This document shows, piece after piece, positions 1 to 7,276 of a stretch of DNA of 64,000 bases. The stretch is from Mobilicoccus pelagius NBRC 104925 (GTDB lineage Bacteria; Actinomycetota; Actinomycetes; Actinomycetales; Dermatophilaceae). Each line of letters starts with the position of its first letter. The first letter of the stretch is position 1. Where the stretch lies: the NCBI RefSeq assembly GCF_000247995.1, contig NZ_BAFE01000047.1, positions 1-64,000 on the forward strand. Direction: 5' to 3'. A program made the translations under genes and the position numbers. Under the pieces are notes generated by a model that searched no databases, was not told the DNA's origin, and saw only the letters and a list, made by a program, of their open reading frames with translations.

Positions 1-21
1 GACGTGCCCAACAGCCGTCCT

Positions 22-174
22 CGGCAGATACGTGAAACCACGACCGCCGACGTTCTGCCGATGTCGGCCGCTGAGGATTCAGACACCAATGTGGGACTGG
101 CCGCCGTCCGCGCGACGTGTCGTCGCTCAGTTCAGCGGCGGGCCCCTACGACAAGTCGCCCGGGAACCGACACG
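22..174 (+). repeat. Dispersed repeat, copy A (of four)
   Basis: First of four same-orientation, diverged copies of a sequence of about 150 bp. Positions 22-130 align almost without gaps to 1901-2010 and 2781-2890; shared blocks include CGTGAAACCACGACCGCCGA and GAGGATTC. The right end (about 161-174) carries a decayed version of the GGAACCTACA block seen in the other copies. Seen directly by eye. No transposase or terminal inverted repeat was found in it. The window begins next to this copy, so further copies may lie to the left. The stretch 175-377 to its right has no gene I can recognise. Confidence 0.7.
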
Positions 175-377
175 ATCTGTCGGATCCCACGTGGGGTGTC
201 CGCGGCGTGTCCGCGTTCCACCTTCCTGTCCAGGGCCGGCACATTCGGCGCGTGATGCCGGGCGGGCCCGGGCAGCCGCGAGGGCGCCGGGCCGGGTGTC
301 GGCACGCAAGGTGCGTCGGTGATCTCTGCTCCACTCGGCGTCTGAGCCCCAGCTCCCAGCCCATCCGCGTCGCCGTC

Positions 378-620
378 ATGGCATTGGTCGACGACGGGCG
401 GGTGCTCCTCGTCCGCCGCCACCAGGGCCGGGCCGACTACCCCGGCTGCTGGGACCTGCCCGGCGGGCACGTCGAAGCGGGTGAGACCCCCGCCGGTGCC
501 GCACGCCGAGAGTGCCTCGACGACCTCGGCTCGTTCACCGCCGACGAGCTGCCCTCCCTGACGATGTTCGACCCCGCGGCGATCACGGACCCGGTCCGCG
601 CGCAGCACGCGAGCACGTAA
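378..620 (+). pseudogene. Nudix hydrolase, short and probably non-functional
   Basis: The first strand and the Nudix box of a Nudix hydrolase are visible: a VAVMALVDDGRVLLVRR-like start, then GGHVEAGETPAGAARRE. Nudix enzymes cleave nucleoside diphosphates linked to another moiety. The canonical box ends REUxEExGU; here it reads RECLDDLGS, so both metal-binding glutamates are aspartates. Only about 80 residues follow the chosen ATG, against 130 or more in typical family members, and the C-terminal half is missing. The open frame continues upstream without a convincing start, and a few residues before the ATG (IRV) also fit the first strand. I read this as a truncated remnant lying between repeat A and the TPR/AraC pair. 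A short active protein is possible but less likely. Confidence 0.5.
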
Positions 621-650
621 TGTGGCGTGCCGCGGCATGAGGAGGCGATG

Positions 651-1091
651 TCAGCTTGCGGAGATTCGTTCGCCGAGGCGCTCGATCCCGCCGCGGATCA
701 TGGCTCCGTACCCGTCCGGCGGCAGCTCACGGGCCACGGCGCGGGCGAGGTCCACCTGGGTCCGGGCGTCGGCGATCCTGCCTGCGCGCAGGTAGCCATC
801 GCCGAGGTTGAGCCGCAGGCTGGGCTCGAAACGAGCGGCGGAGGGAACACCGATCACCGCGAGGCCGTCGTCGGGGATCGAGGGGAAGGCCTCCAGGGCC
901 TGCTCGTCCCAAGCGATCTCAGCCTCCAGGGAATCCTGTTGGTCGGCGAGGTAGTGCGCGATGACGCACCGCATGGCCGCATCGTCCGGAGCTGTGTCCG
1001 CCCAGCAGGCTTCCAGAGCAGCGCGCGCACTGTCGTTACGGCCTGCGAGGGCCTGCTGGATCGTCGCGAGAATGATGCCCCAGGTCTGCAT
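651..1091 (-). CDS. Tetratricopeptide-repeat-like protein
   Basis: A 146-residue, mainly helical protein with TPR-like pairs such as LGDGYLRAGRIADARTQVDLA near the C-terminus (about residues 100-125). TPR helices normally mediate protein-protein contacts; no catalytic motif is visible. The start is the ATG at 1089-1091, but the frame stays open far upstream, so the start is uncertain. It lies 59 bp downstream of the AraC-family gene on the same strand, so the two may be cotranscribed. It could be the C-terminal part of a once longer protein. The partner is unknown. Confidence 0.5.
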   Translation of the reverse strand: MQTWGIILATIQQALAGRNDSARAALEACWADTAPDDAAMRCVIAHYLADQQDSLEAEIAWDEQALEAFPSIPDDGLAVIGVPSAARFEPSLRLNLGDGYLRAGRIADARTQVDLARAVARELPPDGYGAMIRGGIERLGERISAS

Positions 1092-1150
1092 GGCGGGAAA
1101 GCTAGCGGCGATGGGCGAGGCCGGTCTTGAACGAATCGGACACCGGCTGG

Positions 1151-1852
1151 TCAGGCTCTGGGAAGAGCGCGTGACGGTCGAGTCATGGTGAGGTCGCCGA
1201 CTTCGCGGGTCAGGTGCGACTGGTCTGCGAACCCAGCCGTCGCGGCCACCCCGGCGAGACCCAGGCCCCGATTCTGCGCGCGCAAAACGGCTGCCGCGTG
1301 CAGGCGCAGGATGCGTCGTAGCGTCGTCGGCGGCATCCCGAAACTGTCCACGCAACGACGGTGCAGATGTCGAACCGAGAGACCGAGCCGCACCGCGGTC
1401 GTTGCGACCGGTTCCCCAATCCTGGCCGATCCGAGCAGCTCTACCGCTACCGGATCCAGGGCAGCGCCAAGTCGAGTAGCGGCGAACTTCGCCATGGCAT
1501 GAGCCTGGGCATCCGGCGATCCGACTCCGTCCATCTGCTCGGTCAGGTCCACTGCGTCGGCCTCGGCGCCGGGCAGGGCAGGCAACTCCACTCTTGCATC
1601 GGCCCACGGGCGGAGGCTGCGGCCCGCGAAGGCGCGGCCGGTGACGTGCTCGAGCCGGATGCCCACGACGACATCCCGTCCCCGGCCTGCTCGCCAGGGG
1701 CGCGTGGCCGGGCCGAGCCACCACGCCCGATCTTCGACCCACGCCAGTCCGCAACGCCCATCCGGCACACTCACATAGTCGCCTGCGTGGATGGGTCCGG
1801 CGACGTACGCCAGCGCCACCCCCGGCGCAGGGTGCCGCCAGATCCGGACCAT
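1151..1852 (-). CDS. AraC-family transcriptional regulator
   Basis: A 233-residue regulator. About residues 1-135 form a ligand-sensing domain starting MVRIWRHPAPGVALAYV, of the kind found in DUF6597-type AraC proteins. Residues from about 140 on form the double helix-turn-helix: VATTAVRLGLSVRHLHRR, then LAGVAATAGFADQSHLTRE, the classic AraC signature (GFADQSHLTRExR). It probably activates genes in response to a small ligand that I cannot name. The downstream TPR-like gene may be its cotranscribed partner. The pair sits between repeat copies A and B. Both DNA-binding helices look intact. Confidence 0.85.
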   Translation of the reverse strand: MVRIWRHPAPGVALAYVAGPIHAGDYVSVPDGRCGLAWVEDRAWWLGPATRPWRAGRGRDVVVGIRLEHVTGRAFAGRSLRPWADARVELPALPGAEADAVDLTEQMDGVGSPDAQAHAMAKFAATRLGAALDPVAVELLGSARIGEPVATTAVRLGLSVRHLHRRCVDSFGMPPTTLRRILRLHAAAVLRAQNRGLGLAGVAATAGFADQSHLTREVGDLTMTRPSRALPRA

Positions 1853-1900
1853 CTGGCGAGGCTACGACGTTCGGCAAGCCCCCGACGAGTGGCCGCCTCT

Positions 1901-2053
1901 CGACAGATCCGTGAAGCCACGACCACCGACAGCTATGGTGATCGCGGCCGCCGAGGATTCGGACACGAACGTGGGACTGGCGGTCGACCACGCAACGCGT
2001 CATCGCGCAGGCCCACGACGGGCACCGATGACAGACCGGCTGGGAACCTACAC
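1901..2053 (+). repeat. Dispersed repeat, copy B
   Basis: Second copy. Positions 1901-2010 align without gaps to 2781-2890 (84 of 110 identical by my count), and 1956-2010 align to 3961-4015 (43 of 55 identical). The right end, GGGAACCTACAC, closes the repeat at about 2053. A minus-strand coding fragment starts immediately beyond it and takes its stop codon from this repeat end. The conserved reading frame RIRTRTWD...QRVIAQ is shared with copy D but is interrupted by a TGA upstream, so the repeat looks like non-coding or dead coding sequence. Confidence 0.75.
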
Positions 2054-2215
2054 GTCGGAACGGGTGTCGGGAACGCCGTCGACGGCGTCCACGATGACGT
2101 CGACCCCGAGCAGTAGGTTCGGGGTAGCTGCCTCGTGGACGACGACGTAGCCGGGAAGTCCGACGTGGTCCTGGACTCGGGTCAGCGCCGCCTCCGCCTC
2201 GTTTGGCGTCCCCCT
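2048..2215 (-). pseudogene. C-terminal scrap of an unrecognised gene
   Basis: On the minus strand an open stretch of about 55 codons has the strong G/C third-position bias of genuine genes here and reads TPNEAEAALTRVQDHVG, then LPGYVVVHEA, ending PDTRSDV. Its TAG stop (2048-2050) falls inside the conserved right end of repeat B. No start codon fits, and the frame decays upstream of about 2215. I do not recognise the family. It appears to be a gene fragment joined to the repeat, comparable with the regulator cut at repeat D. The coding call rests on codon usage only. Confidence 0.35.
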
Positions 2216-2307
2216 GCTCGCGCCACTACGCTCGACTTCCCCGCGGAGGCGAGGTCGCGCCGCTGCTCCACGATGAGGTCGACGCGCCGCCCACCGCCAG
2301 TGCCACG

Positions 2308-2710
2308 GTCGAGCCCAGGCGAAAAGTTCGTGGTGAAGCCTGGAGCGCCGTGCTGCTCGCCGACATCGACGAGACGGCAGTCCCCGAGCACTCGGCCGCG
2401 CAGATGATCACCCGCAACATCGCCACCGTCCGGCAGGCGGTCGAGACCCTCGCCACCCGCACGCAGTGGACCGCCGGGCAAATCGACGACATGCACCACA
2501 CCTTGCTTCCTACCCAGCCGAGGGGCTTCCGCGACCGGTGGGTGTGGATCAGCGGAAGCTCTCCGGTCCGCGCCAAGTACGTCGCGCCACACCCGGAGCA
2601 GGTCGCGGGTCTCATGGACGACCTCGCCACCTACCTCGAGACGACGGATGACCCCCCGCTCGTCCAGGCTACACGCGCGCGGTGCACAGCCCGCGCTTCG
2701 ACGCACGAAG
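2308..2710 (+). pseudogene. Fic-family protein, N-terminal remnant
   Basis: The region encodes the helical N-terminal half of a Fic protein: TWTAGQIDDMHHTLLP-like text, then RWVWISGSSPVRAKYVAPHP, a stretch typical just before the Fic core, then LMDDLATYLE and PPLVQA. Fic proteins transfer AMP or other groups to target proteins through an HPFxxGNGR loop. That loop is absent. Around 2672 the homologous reading shifts frame (HSPRFDA continues it in another frame) and then ends in unrelated sequence before repeat C. No start codon or ribosome site is evident. It is a dead fragment in the repeat-bounded zone. Confidence 0.55.
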
Positions 2711-2780
2711 GACCCACCTCCCTCGGGTGCGGAGGACGATCCGACGACCGGAGCGGCTACAGCGGGGAGCGCGCCCTCAT

Positions 2781-2930
2781 CGACAGACGCGTGAAACCAC
2801 GACCGCCGATGGTGGTGCTCATGCCGGCTGCTGAGGATTCGGGCAGCGACGTGGGATTGTCCGCCGTCCACGCGACGTGTCATCGCGCAGGTCGGCGCGA
2901 GCAGCTACGACGAGGAGACCGGAACCTACA
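2781..2930 (+). repeat. Dispersed repeat, copy C
   Basis: Third copy, 2781-2890 plus the right end GGAACCTACA near 2921-2930. It is about 76% identical to copy B over 110 ungapped positions and looks at least as close to copy A. To its right the frame stays open as SSYDEETGTYSGRAEAAV and on to about residue RVRAP, hinting that the family descends from the edge of a real gene. I do not recognise that gene. Confidence 0.7.
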
Positions 2931-3077
2931 GCGGCCGGGCGGAAGCAGCAGTGATGTCGGATCTCGTTCAGCGTGTCCGCGCCCCACCTAGTCGTAGACA
3001 CCCCTGTCGTGTCCACGGTCGATGGCGGGGCCTGGGGCGGCCCTGACTGCGAACTTTGCAGTCGATCCACGGCTCCC

Positions 3078-3815
3078 ATGAACCACGATGGGTCTGTGCT
3101 CATCGACATGGTGATGGTCCCGCCGCAGGGCCCCACAATCGAGACCGTCGTCGATCGGCGTGACGGACGCTCGTGGATGGTGAAGGTCGAGCCGCTCCTC
3201 ATCGCCACGATCCCCGTCACGGCCGACCTCTGGTCCGAGGTCCACAGTCTGGCCCCGTTGGGGCTCGATCCGGCCCTTCCCGCGGTGAACGTGTCCTGGC
3301 GAGACGCCGTGATGTTCTGTAACGCTCTGTCGACGCGCGAGGGCCTGGCGCCGGTCTACACCGTGACGGAGCACGAGGTGCCACCGGGCGCCGCGTGGCG
3401 GCCTCACCACGAACCGGCATCCGACACCTGGCACGTCGAATGGAACCGCACGGCTGACGGGTACCGCCTACCGACCGAGGCCGAGTGGCAGGTCGCCTGC
3501 CGCGCCGGCACCACGGGCCCGCGTTACGGGAACCTCGACGACATCGCCTGGTACGACGCCACCACGGCCACCGGCCCGCGCCCCGCCGGACGGAAAAACC
3601 CGAACGCCTGGGGCCTGTACGACACCCTCGGCGGAGTGTGGGAGTGGTGCTGGGACCTGTATGACGAAGCCGTCTACGGTCCTTACCGCGTCATCCGCGG
3701 CGGCGGCTGGAGCGACCCCCACTGGAGCTGCCGCGCCGGGGTGCGCCGCAAGACCAACCCGCAGGCGTCCTTCGACGACCTGGGTTTCCGACTCGCCCGC
3801 AACCTCCCCGCCTGA
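3078..3815 (+). CDS. SUMF1/formylglycine-generating-enzyme-domain protein
   Basis: A 245-residue protein with the FGE-sulfatase (SUMF1) fold: YRLPTEAEWQVACRAGTTGP in the middle, then NAWGLYDTLGGVWEWCWD, the RVIRGGGW core, and LGFRLAR at the end. Family members include formylglycine-generating enzyme, EgtB-type sulfoxide synthases and C-type-lectin-fold proteins with no known chemistry. True FGE has two copper-binding cysteines after RGGSW; here only one (WSCRAG) is present, so formylglycine synthesis is unlikely. The ATG at 3078 (MNHDGSV) was chosen because homology begins there; an in-frame ATG at 2973 lies within repeat-derived sequence. No sulfatase is nearby. It fills the cassette between repeats C and D. 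Confidence 0.75.
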   Translation: MNHDGSVLIDMVMVPPQGPTIETVVDRRDGRSWMVKVEPLLIATIPVTADLWSEVHSLAPLGLDPALPAVNVSWRDAVMFCNALSTREGLAPVYTVTEHEVPPGAAWRPHHEPASDTWHVEWNRTADGYRLPTEAEWQVACRAGTTGPRYGNLDDIAWYDATTATGPRPAGRKNPNAWGLYDTLGGVWEWCWDLYDEAVYGPYRVIRGGGWSDPHWSCRAGVRRKTNPQASFDDLGFRLARNLPA

Positions 3816-3956
3816 CTACGGCGGCTGTCCAGGGCGGGGCCGGTTGCGATCCGGGGACCTCCGCGGCAAGGAGCCTGCCAGGTCGAGACAGGGCCCCGCA
3901 CCCGCGCAATGTCATCTGTTGGCCTGAGCAGGACGAGCACCCACGCTTCGGCTTCC

Positions 3957-4054
3957 CAAGGATTCGGACACGGACGTGGGACCACGCCGCTTACGCGCAA
4001 CGCGTCATCGCGCAGGTCAGTGACGAGCACTCATGACAAGCCGGTTGGAACCTA
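3957..4054 (+). repeat. Dispersed repeat, copy D (left part lost)
   Basis: Fourth copy. Only the right two-thirds is recognisable: 3961-4015 aligns without gaps to 1956-2010, and the end reads GGTTGGAACCTACACCTGG. In copy D the frame VICWPEQDEHPRFG...RIRTRTWDHAAYAQRVIAQ is open for more than 40 codons from about 3905 to a TGA near 4036. The right boundary falls within about 5 bp of where the truncated YafY-type regulator begins, so this copy marks a recombination joint. The stretch 3816-3956 before it shows no gene. Confidence 0.65.
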
Positions 4055-4202
4055 CACCTGGAACGCCGGCGACCGACAGGGCCTCGACGTCACGCAGAAT
4101 CGTGCGCGGTGAGACCTCGAATCGTCGAGCCAGTTCTTGACTCGTCATCCGCTCGTGAGTCTGCAGGAGCAGCAACATCGACAACAGCCTCGAGGACTTC
4201 AT
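4017..4202 (-). pseudogene. YafY-type HTH regulator, truncated after the DNA-binding domain
   Basis: The first 48 residues match the helix-turn-helix of YafY/WYL regulators: MKSSRLLSMLLLLQTHERMT, then SQELARRFEVSPRTILRDVE and ALSVAGVP. After that the family would continue into the wing and a WYL ligand domain of about 250 residues. Here the reading runs into repeat D (GVGSNRLVMSARH) and stops. The start is the ATG at 4200-4202, with its own operator-like palindrome upstream. Such regulators are often divergent from a VOC gene, as here. It is a gene decapitated by the repeat; it may still make a short HTH peptide. Confidence 0.7.
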
Positions 4203-4218
4203 GGCCCGATCCTCACGG

Positions 4219-4245
4219 AAAACATGACACAAGATGTCCTGTTTT
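4219..4245. promoter_or_regulatory. Palindromic operator between regulator remnant and VOC gene
   Basis: A 27-bp dyad: left arm AAAACatGACA (4219-4229), 5-bp spacer, right arm TGTCctGTTTT (4235-4245). The arms match perfectly except for the two central bases of each arm. It lies between the divergent start codons of the truncated YafY-type regulator and the VOC gene and is AT-rich against its surroundings. By position it is the likely autoregulatory operator of the lost regulator. Confidence 0.7.
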
Positions 4246-4291
4246 GGTGATCGACTGATGCCACCTGATCCACCAACCCGAGGAGACATGC

Positions 4292-4657
4292 ATGTCCGCA
4301 CCCAACCTGTTCCTGACCTACGTCAGCGACGCCGAGCAGTCCACCGCCTTCTACAGCGACCTGTTCGACATCGAGCCCACCTTCACCAGCCCTCGCTATG
4401 TCGCCTTCGAGGTGGCACCCGGGGTGCTGTTCGCCATCTGGACCGGCCACAACGAGAACACCACCCGCGACACGCCACGCACGAGCGAGATCGGACTCAT
4501 GGTCCCCGGCCCTTCCTCGAAGGTCGATGACGTCTACAAGGAGTGGGTTGCGAAGGGCGTGCGCGTGGTCGACGAACCCCATGACGACGTGTTCGGCCGA
4601 ACCTTCGTGATCGCCGACCCCGACGGCAACCTCATCCGGGTCAGCCCCACCGACTGA
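4292..4657 (+). CDS. VOC-family (glyoxalase/bleomycin-resistance-like) protein
   Basis: A 121-residue single-module vicinal-oxygen-chelate protein: FLTYVSDAEQSTAFYSDLF at the N-terminus, PRYVAFEVAPGVLFAIW, and the closing VIADPDGNLIRVSP. VOC proteins are dimers that bind a metal or a small drug-like ligand; the substrate cannot be told from the sequence. The start ATG (4292) follows the ribosome site GAGGAGA. It was probably controlled by the divergent YafY-type regulator through the 27-bp palindrome. With the regulator truncated it may now be constitutive. The downstream perfect stem (4677-4704) should end the transcript. Confidence 0.85.
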   Translation: MSAPNLFLTYVSDAEQSTAFYSDLFDIEPTFTSPRYVAFEVAPGVLFAIWTGHNENTTRDTPRTSEIGLMVPGPSSKVDDVYKEWVAKGVRVVDEPHDDVFGRTFVIADPDGNLIRVSPTD

Positions 4658-4676
4658 CTCGGCAACCGACTCCCAC

Positions 4677-4704
4677 GTGGCGGCGAGCACCAGCTCGCCG
4701 CCAC
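4677..4704 (+). terminator. Hairpin after VOC gene
   Basis: A perfect 12-bp stem GTGGCGGCGAGC with a 4-base loop ACCA, 20 bp after the VOC stop codon. There is no T-run, as is usual for terminators in very G+C-rich genomes. It lies between converging genes and can serve both. Confidence 0.6.
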
Positions 4705-4751
4705 GACTACGTCCGCACGAGGCGCTTCGCCTGGTCCGCCGTCGTGGCGGT

Positions 4752-5495
4752 TCAGCCGACGAGGGCGAGGACGCCGCGCACGAGAGTCGTCGCCCCGCCG
4801 AGACCGGCGAGCCCGAGGGCGAGGGTGCGCGCCTGACCCGCCTCCACGTGGCGGGAGACCCGCCCGCCGAGGACGATGCCCACGATCACGGTCGCGAGGA
4901 CGACCGGCAGGAACCACGGCGGGGGCAGCTCCCCGGAGGTCGGGGCGAGGGTCGTCTTGAGGATCACCGACATCGCGCCCATCGCCATGAAGATCGGTTG
5001 GAGGGTCGCGGCGAACGTCGCCTGCTCGAGGCGTGCGAGGCGGGAGTACACGACCATCACCGGGGCCGCGACGCCCGCCGTCGTGTTGAACAGGCCGCCG
5101 ATCGCCCCCGCGACGACGGTCGGGAGGCGTCCGCCCCAGTGGGGCAGCCGCGGCAACGCGACGGAGGTCACGAGCGCGAGGACGACGACGCCACCGATGA
5201 CGATCTGCAACCACGCCGCCGACAGGGCTCGCACGAGCAGCGCCCCCGCCACCGCGCCGGGCGCCGCGGAGACGATGACGAGACCCGCACGGCGCCATTC
5301 GATGTCGCGACGCACCGACAGGCCGATGAGGAGACCGGACATCGTCGTCGTCGCATTCGTGACGAGCACGCCCTGCGCCGAGCCGAGGAGCAGGGCGAGG
5401 ATCGGCGCACACACGAGCCCGACGCCCGTGCCGGAGACGCGCTGCAGCACCGTGCCCACGAGAATCGCGAGCGCCGCCGTGGCCCAGAGCGTCAT
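4752..5495 (-). CDS. TauE/SafE-family membrane permease
   Basis: A 247-residue, very hydrophobic protein with about eight membrane segments and two family hallmarks: the N-terminal VGTVLQRVSGTGVGLVCAP and the second-half GGLFNTTAGVAAPVMVVY. TauE/SafE proteins export or import small organic or inorganic anions such as sulfite or sulfoacetate. The substrate is not evident and no sulfur gene is adjacent; the sulfate operon with its own TauE/SafE gene begins 2.5 kb away. The start is the ATG at 5493-5495. It converges on the VOC gene across a strong hairpin. Confidence 0.85.
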   Translation of the reverse strand: MTLWATAALAILVGTVLQRVSGTGVGLVCAPILALLLGSAQGVLVTNATTTMSGLLIGLSVRRDIEWRRAGLVIVSAAPGAVAGALLVRALSAAWLQIVIGGVVVLALVTSVALPRLPHWGGRLPTVVAGAIGGLFNTTAGVAAPVMVVYSRLARLEQATFAATLQPIFMAMGAMSVILKTTLAPTSGELPPPWFLPVVLATVIVGIVLGGRVSRHVEAGQARTLALGLAGLGGATTLVRGVLALVG

Positions 5496-5660
5496 GCGCG
5501 CACTCTAGGGCCACGCGCCGTCCTGGCCGTGGCCGTCGTCCATCTCGTCGGCACCCTCGAACTCCCGCCCTCGCCACCACGGGTGCAGGCTCCGGCACCG
5601 TTGCCCCACCACGTCTCGTGTGCGGACCGTCTCTCGACAGATCGCCCCCATTGACACCGA

Positions 5661-5713
5661 GACGGCCCCGGCGCCGTCGTCACCGTGGGGGTGGCGAGGC
5701 GTCCGGGGCCGTC
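5661..5713 (-). terminator. Inverted repeat downstream of the HdeD-like gene
   Basis: GACGGCCCCGG (5661-5671) and its exact complement CCGGGGCCGTC (5703-5713) flank a 31-base loop just after the stop codon of the minus-strand HdeD-like gene. It probably works as a terminator. The stretch between it and the TauE/SafE start (5496-5660) shows no gene. Confidence 0.45.
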
Positions 5714-5727
5714 GGGGTGGGGCGTCG

Positions 5728-6288
5728 TCAGACGGTGGCGCGGGTCCGACGCTCGGCGTCGTTCACGGCGGAGCGCAGACTGATCCCCGCGGCGAGGAGC
5801 AGCACGCCCCAGGCGATCGCGAGGATCGCGAGCCACAGCGCGACCGTGAGGGCGGCGATGCCGGGGTTCGCGACGAAGACGACACCGGCGACGATCCACA
5901 GCAGACCGCCGAGGAGGAGCATCCACCGCGGACGCATCGTCATCTCTCCGAAGGCACCGACGGCCTCGACGATGCCGCGGACGACGAGCCACGTCCCGAG
6001 CAGCCACGCGAGGGCGACCTGGCCGGAGAACGGCCGGAAGATCACGAGCAGACCGGCCACGAGACCGGCGAGGCCGATGACGAAGAGGAGGCCGCGCCCG
6101 GGCAGGCCTCGTCCGGCGAACGCGAGGCCGAGCGCGGTGATGCCGTCGACGAGGGCATACACGCCCCACAGGATGACGAGGCCGAGGGCCGTGCCCATGG
6201 GCCAGAAGGCGGCGACGAGGCCGAAGAGGACGGCGACGACGCCAAGGGCGATGAGAGTGCCGGAGGAGCGGCGGGCGAAGACATCCAT
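5728..6288 (-). CDS. HdeD-family membrane protein
   Basis: A 186-residue integral membrane protein made of six short hydrophobic segments arranged as repeated hairpins, such as LIALGVVAVLFGLVAAFWP and LLGGLLWIVAGVVFVANPG, the pattern of the HdeD/DUF308 family. HdeD of E. coli helps resist acid at high cell density; the molecular job is unknown. The frame is open further upstream, but I chose the ATG at 6286-6288 (MDVFARRSSG) because GGGAG sits just before it and the membrane part begins directly after it. Monocistronic. Confidence 0.8.
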   Translation of the reverse strand: MDVFARRSSGTLIALGVVAVLFGLVAAFWPMGTALGLVILWGVYALVDGITALGLAFAGRGLPGRGLLFVIGLAGLVAGLLVIFRPFSGQVALAWLLGTWLVVRGIVEAVGAFGEMTMRPRWMLLLGGLLWIVAGVVFVANPGIAALTVALWLAILAIAWGVLLLAAGISLRSAVNDAERRTRATV

Positions 6289-6412
6289 GAGGTACTCCCG
6301 AAGGAAGGGGCGGGTAGGGGACGGGCGGCCCACCGCTCGTCGGGCGGACCACATACACCTGGGGCAACGTTGTGGGCCCCCCCCAACTTCCCCCGACACC
6401 GAGGCCGCCCCG

Positions 6413-6454
6413 CGCGGAGGCCCCACCACGGAGGCCCCACCACGGAGGCCACGG
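6413..6454. repeat. Three tandem units of about 14 bp
   Basis: CGGAGGCCCCACCA occurs about three times in tandem between the divergent HdeD-like gene and the small acidic gene; the last unit has diverged. The rest of 6289-6536 shows no gene. No function is inferred. Confidence 0.5.
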
Positions 6455-6536
6455 GACACGCCACGTCGGCCGACGTGAGACGCTTCCTCCGAACTTTCGC
6501 GGCCCGTTCGCGAACACTCTCGACGGAAGGTGCGAC

Positions 6537-6824
6537 ATGAGCGACGAGACCCCGACGATCGACCCGCGCAACAACCCCGAGTCCCAGGTGGCGGAGGACC
6601 GCGCGAGCCAGACCGGCACCCGCAGCACCGAGGACAGCGGCGTCGTCATGTCGACCGCGCCGAGCGCGGAGGAGGGCGCCGACGGCGTCATCGACGGCTA
6701 CGTCACCGGCACGTCCGACAGCGACGTCCTCGCCGGCGTCAAGGCCACCGAGGACGACGTCGAGGAGGCCGTGCCCGGCGACACCGGCCCCGAGCACCCC
6801 GGCGAGCGCTCCGAGCGCCCCTGA
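6537..6824 (+). CDS. Small acidic protein of unknown function
   Basis: A 95-residue, strongly acidic, low-complexity protein starting MSDETPTIDPRNNPESQV and ending GPEHPGERSERP. It has no cysteine, no signal peptide and no membrane segment, so it is likely cytosolic and largely disordered. The start ATG (6537) follows GGAAGG. Codon use matches genuine genes here. Such proteins are common in actinobacteria next to general stress genes, but I do not recognise a named family. A strong terminator follows at once, so it is a single-gene unit. Confidence 0.65.
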   Translation: MSDETPTIDPRNNPESQVAEDRASQTGTRSTEDSGVVMSTAPSAEEGADGVIDGYVTGTSDSDVLAGVKATEDDVEEAVPGDTGPEHPGERSERP

Positions 6825-6837
6825 CCTCTCACCCCTC

Positions 6838-6876
6838 GACGCCCCGCCCGACCCCTCCCGGTCGAGGCGGGGCGTC
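6838..6876 (+). terminator. Terminator after the acidic protein
   Basis: GACGCCCCGCC (6838-6848) pairs exactly with GGCGGGGCGTC (6866-6876), followed by GTCGTT. It stands 13 bp after the stop codon. Confidence 0.7.
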
Positions 6877-6980
6877 GTCGTTCCACCGCCCGACCCGGGA
6901 ACGACTGGCTGCCGCGTCCGTGACGGGGACACGGACAGGGAACGCCGCGGCCCTTCCCGCCGAGCGGGCATCATCGATGG

Positions 6981-7276
6981 ATGAGGCGCGGGAGCAGGGC
7001 GCGGGGGTTGCGGTACGTCGTGGCGGGGACGTGGATCCTCACGCCGGTGGTCGCGGTGGCGTCCGCGTCCGCGTTCTCTTCCGTGATCGACGGGCACCCG
7101 GCGTATCCCGTTCTCCTCGTGCCGTGCGCCATCGTCGGCGTGGTGCTCCTCGTGCGGGCTCGACGCCTCGACGCACGGGAGTCGCCTCCGCGGCGCCCGA
7201 TCGTGCCAGGACTCGCCGCGGTGGGGGCACTGCTCGCGACCGCCCGGCCCGAGGACTGCATCGTCCCGCTCGCTCC
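6981..7276 (+). pseudogene. Possible remnant of a two-helix membrane protein
   Basis: From the ATG at 6981 the frame encodes two plausible membrane helices, YVVAGTWILTPVVAVASASA and YPVLLVPCAIVGVVLLVRA, followed by basic residues. The frame then runs without a stop into the antisense of the sirohydrochlorin chelatase gene, where it is clearly a shadow. Either a short membrane protein lost its natural end or the resemblance is accidental. No homologue is recognised, and no good ribosome site precedes it. Confidence 0.25.

Noticed and set aside
2182-2883. 233-codon minus-strand frame in the cassette zone
   Set aside because: Opposite the fic remnant and repeat C; its protein text has no motif, and its start lies in the repeat. 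Another minus-strand frame (start 2003) begins in the same part of copy B for the same reason.
6413-6454. Possible CRISPR or regulatory repeat array
   Set aside because: Only about three 14-bp tandem units without spacers; simple tandem duplication.
5620-6540. Long plus-strand open frames opposite the HdeD-like gene
   Set aside because: Arg/Glu/Asp-rich text typical of antisense frames in G+C-rich DNA; the opposite strand encodes a clear membrane protein.
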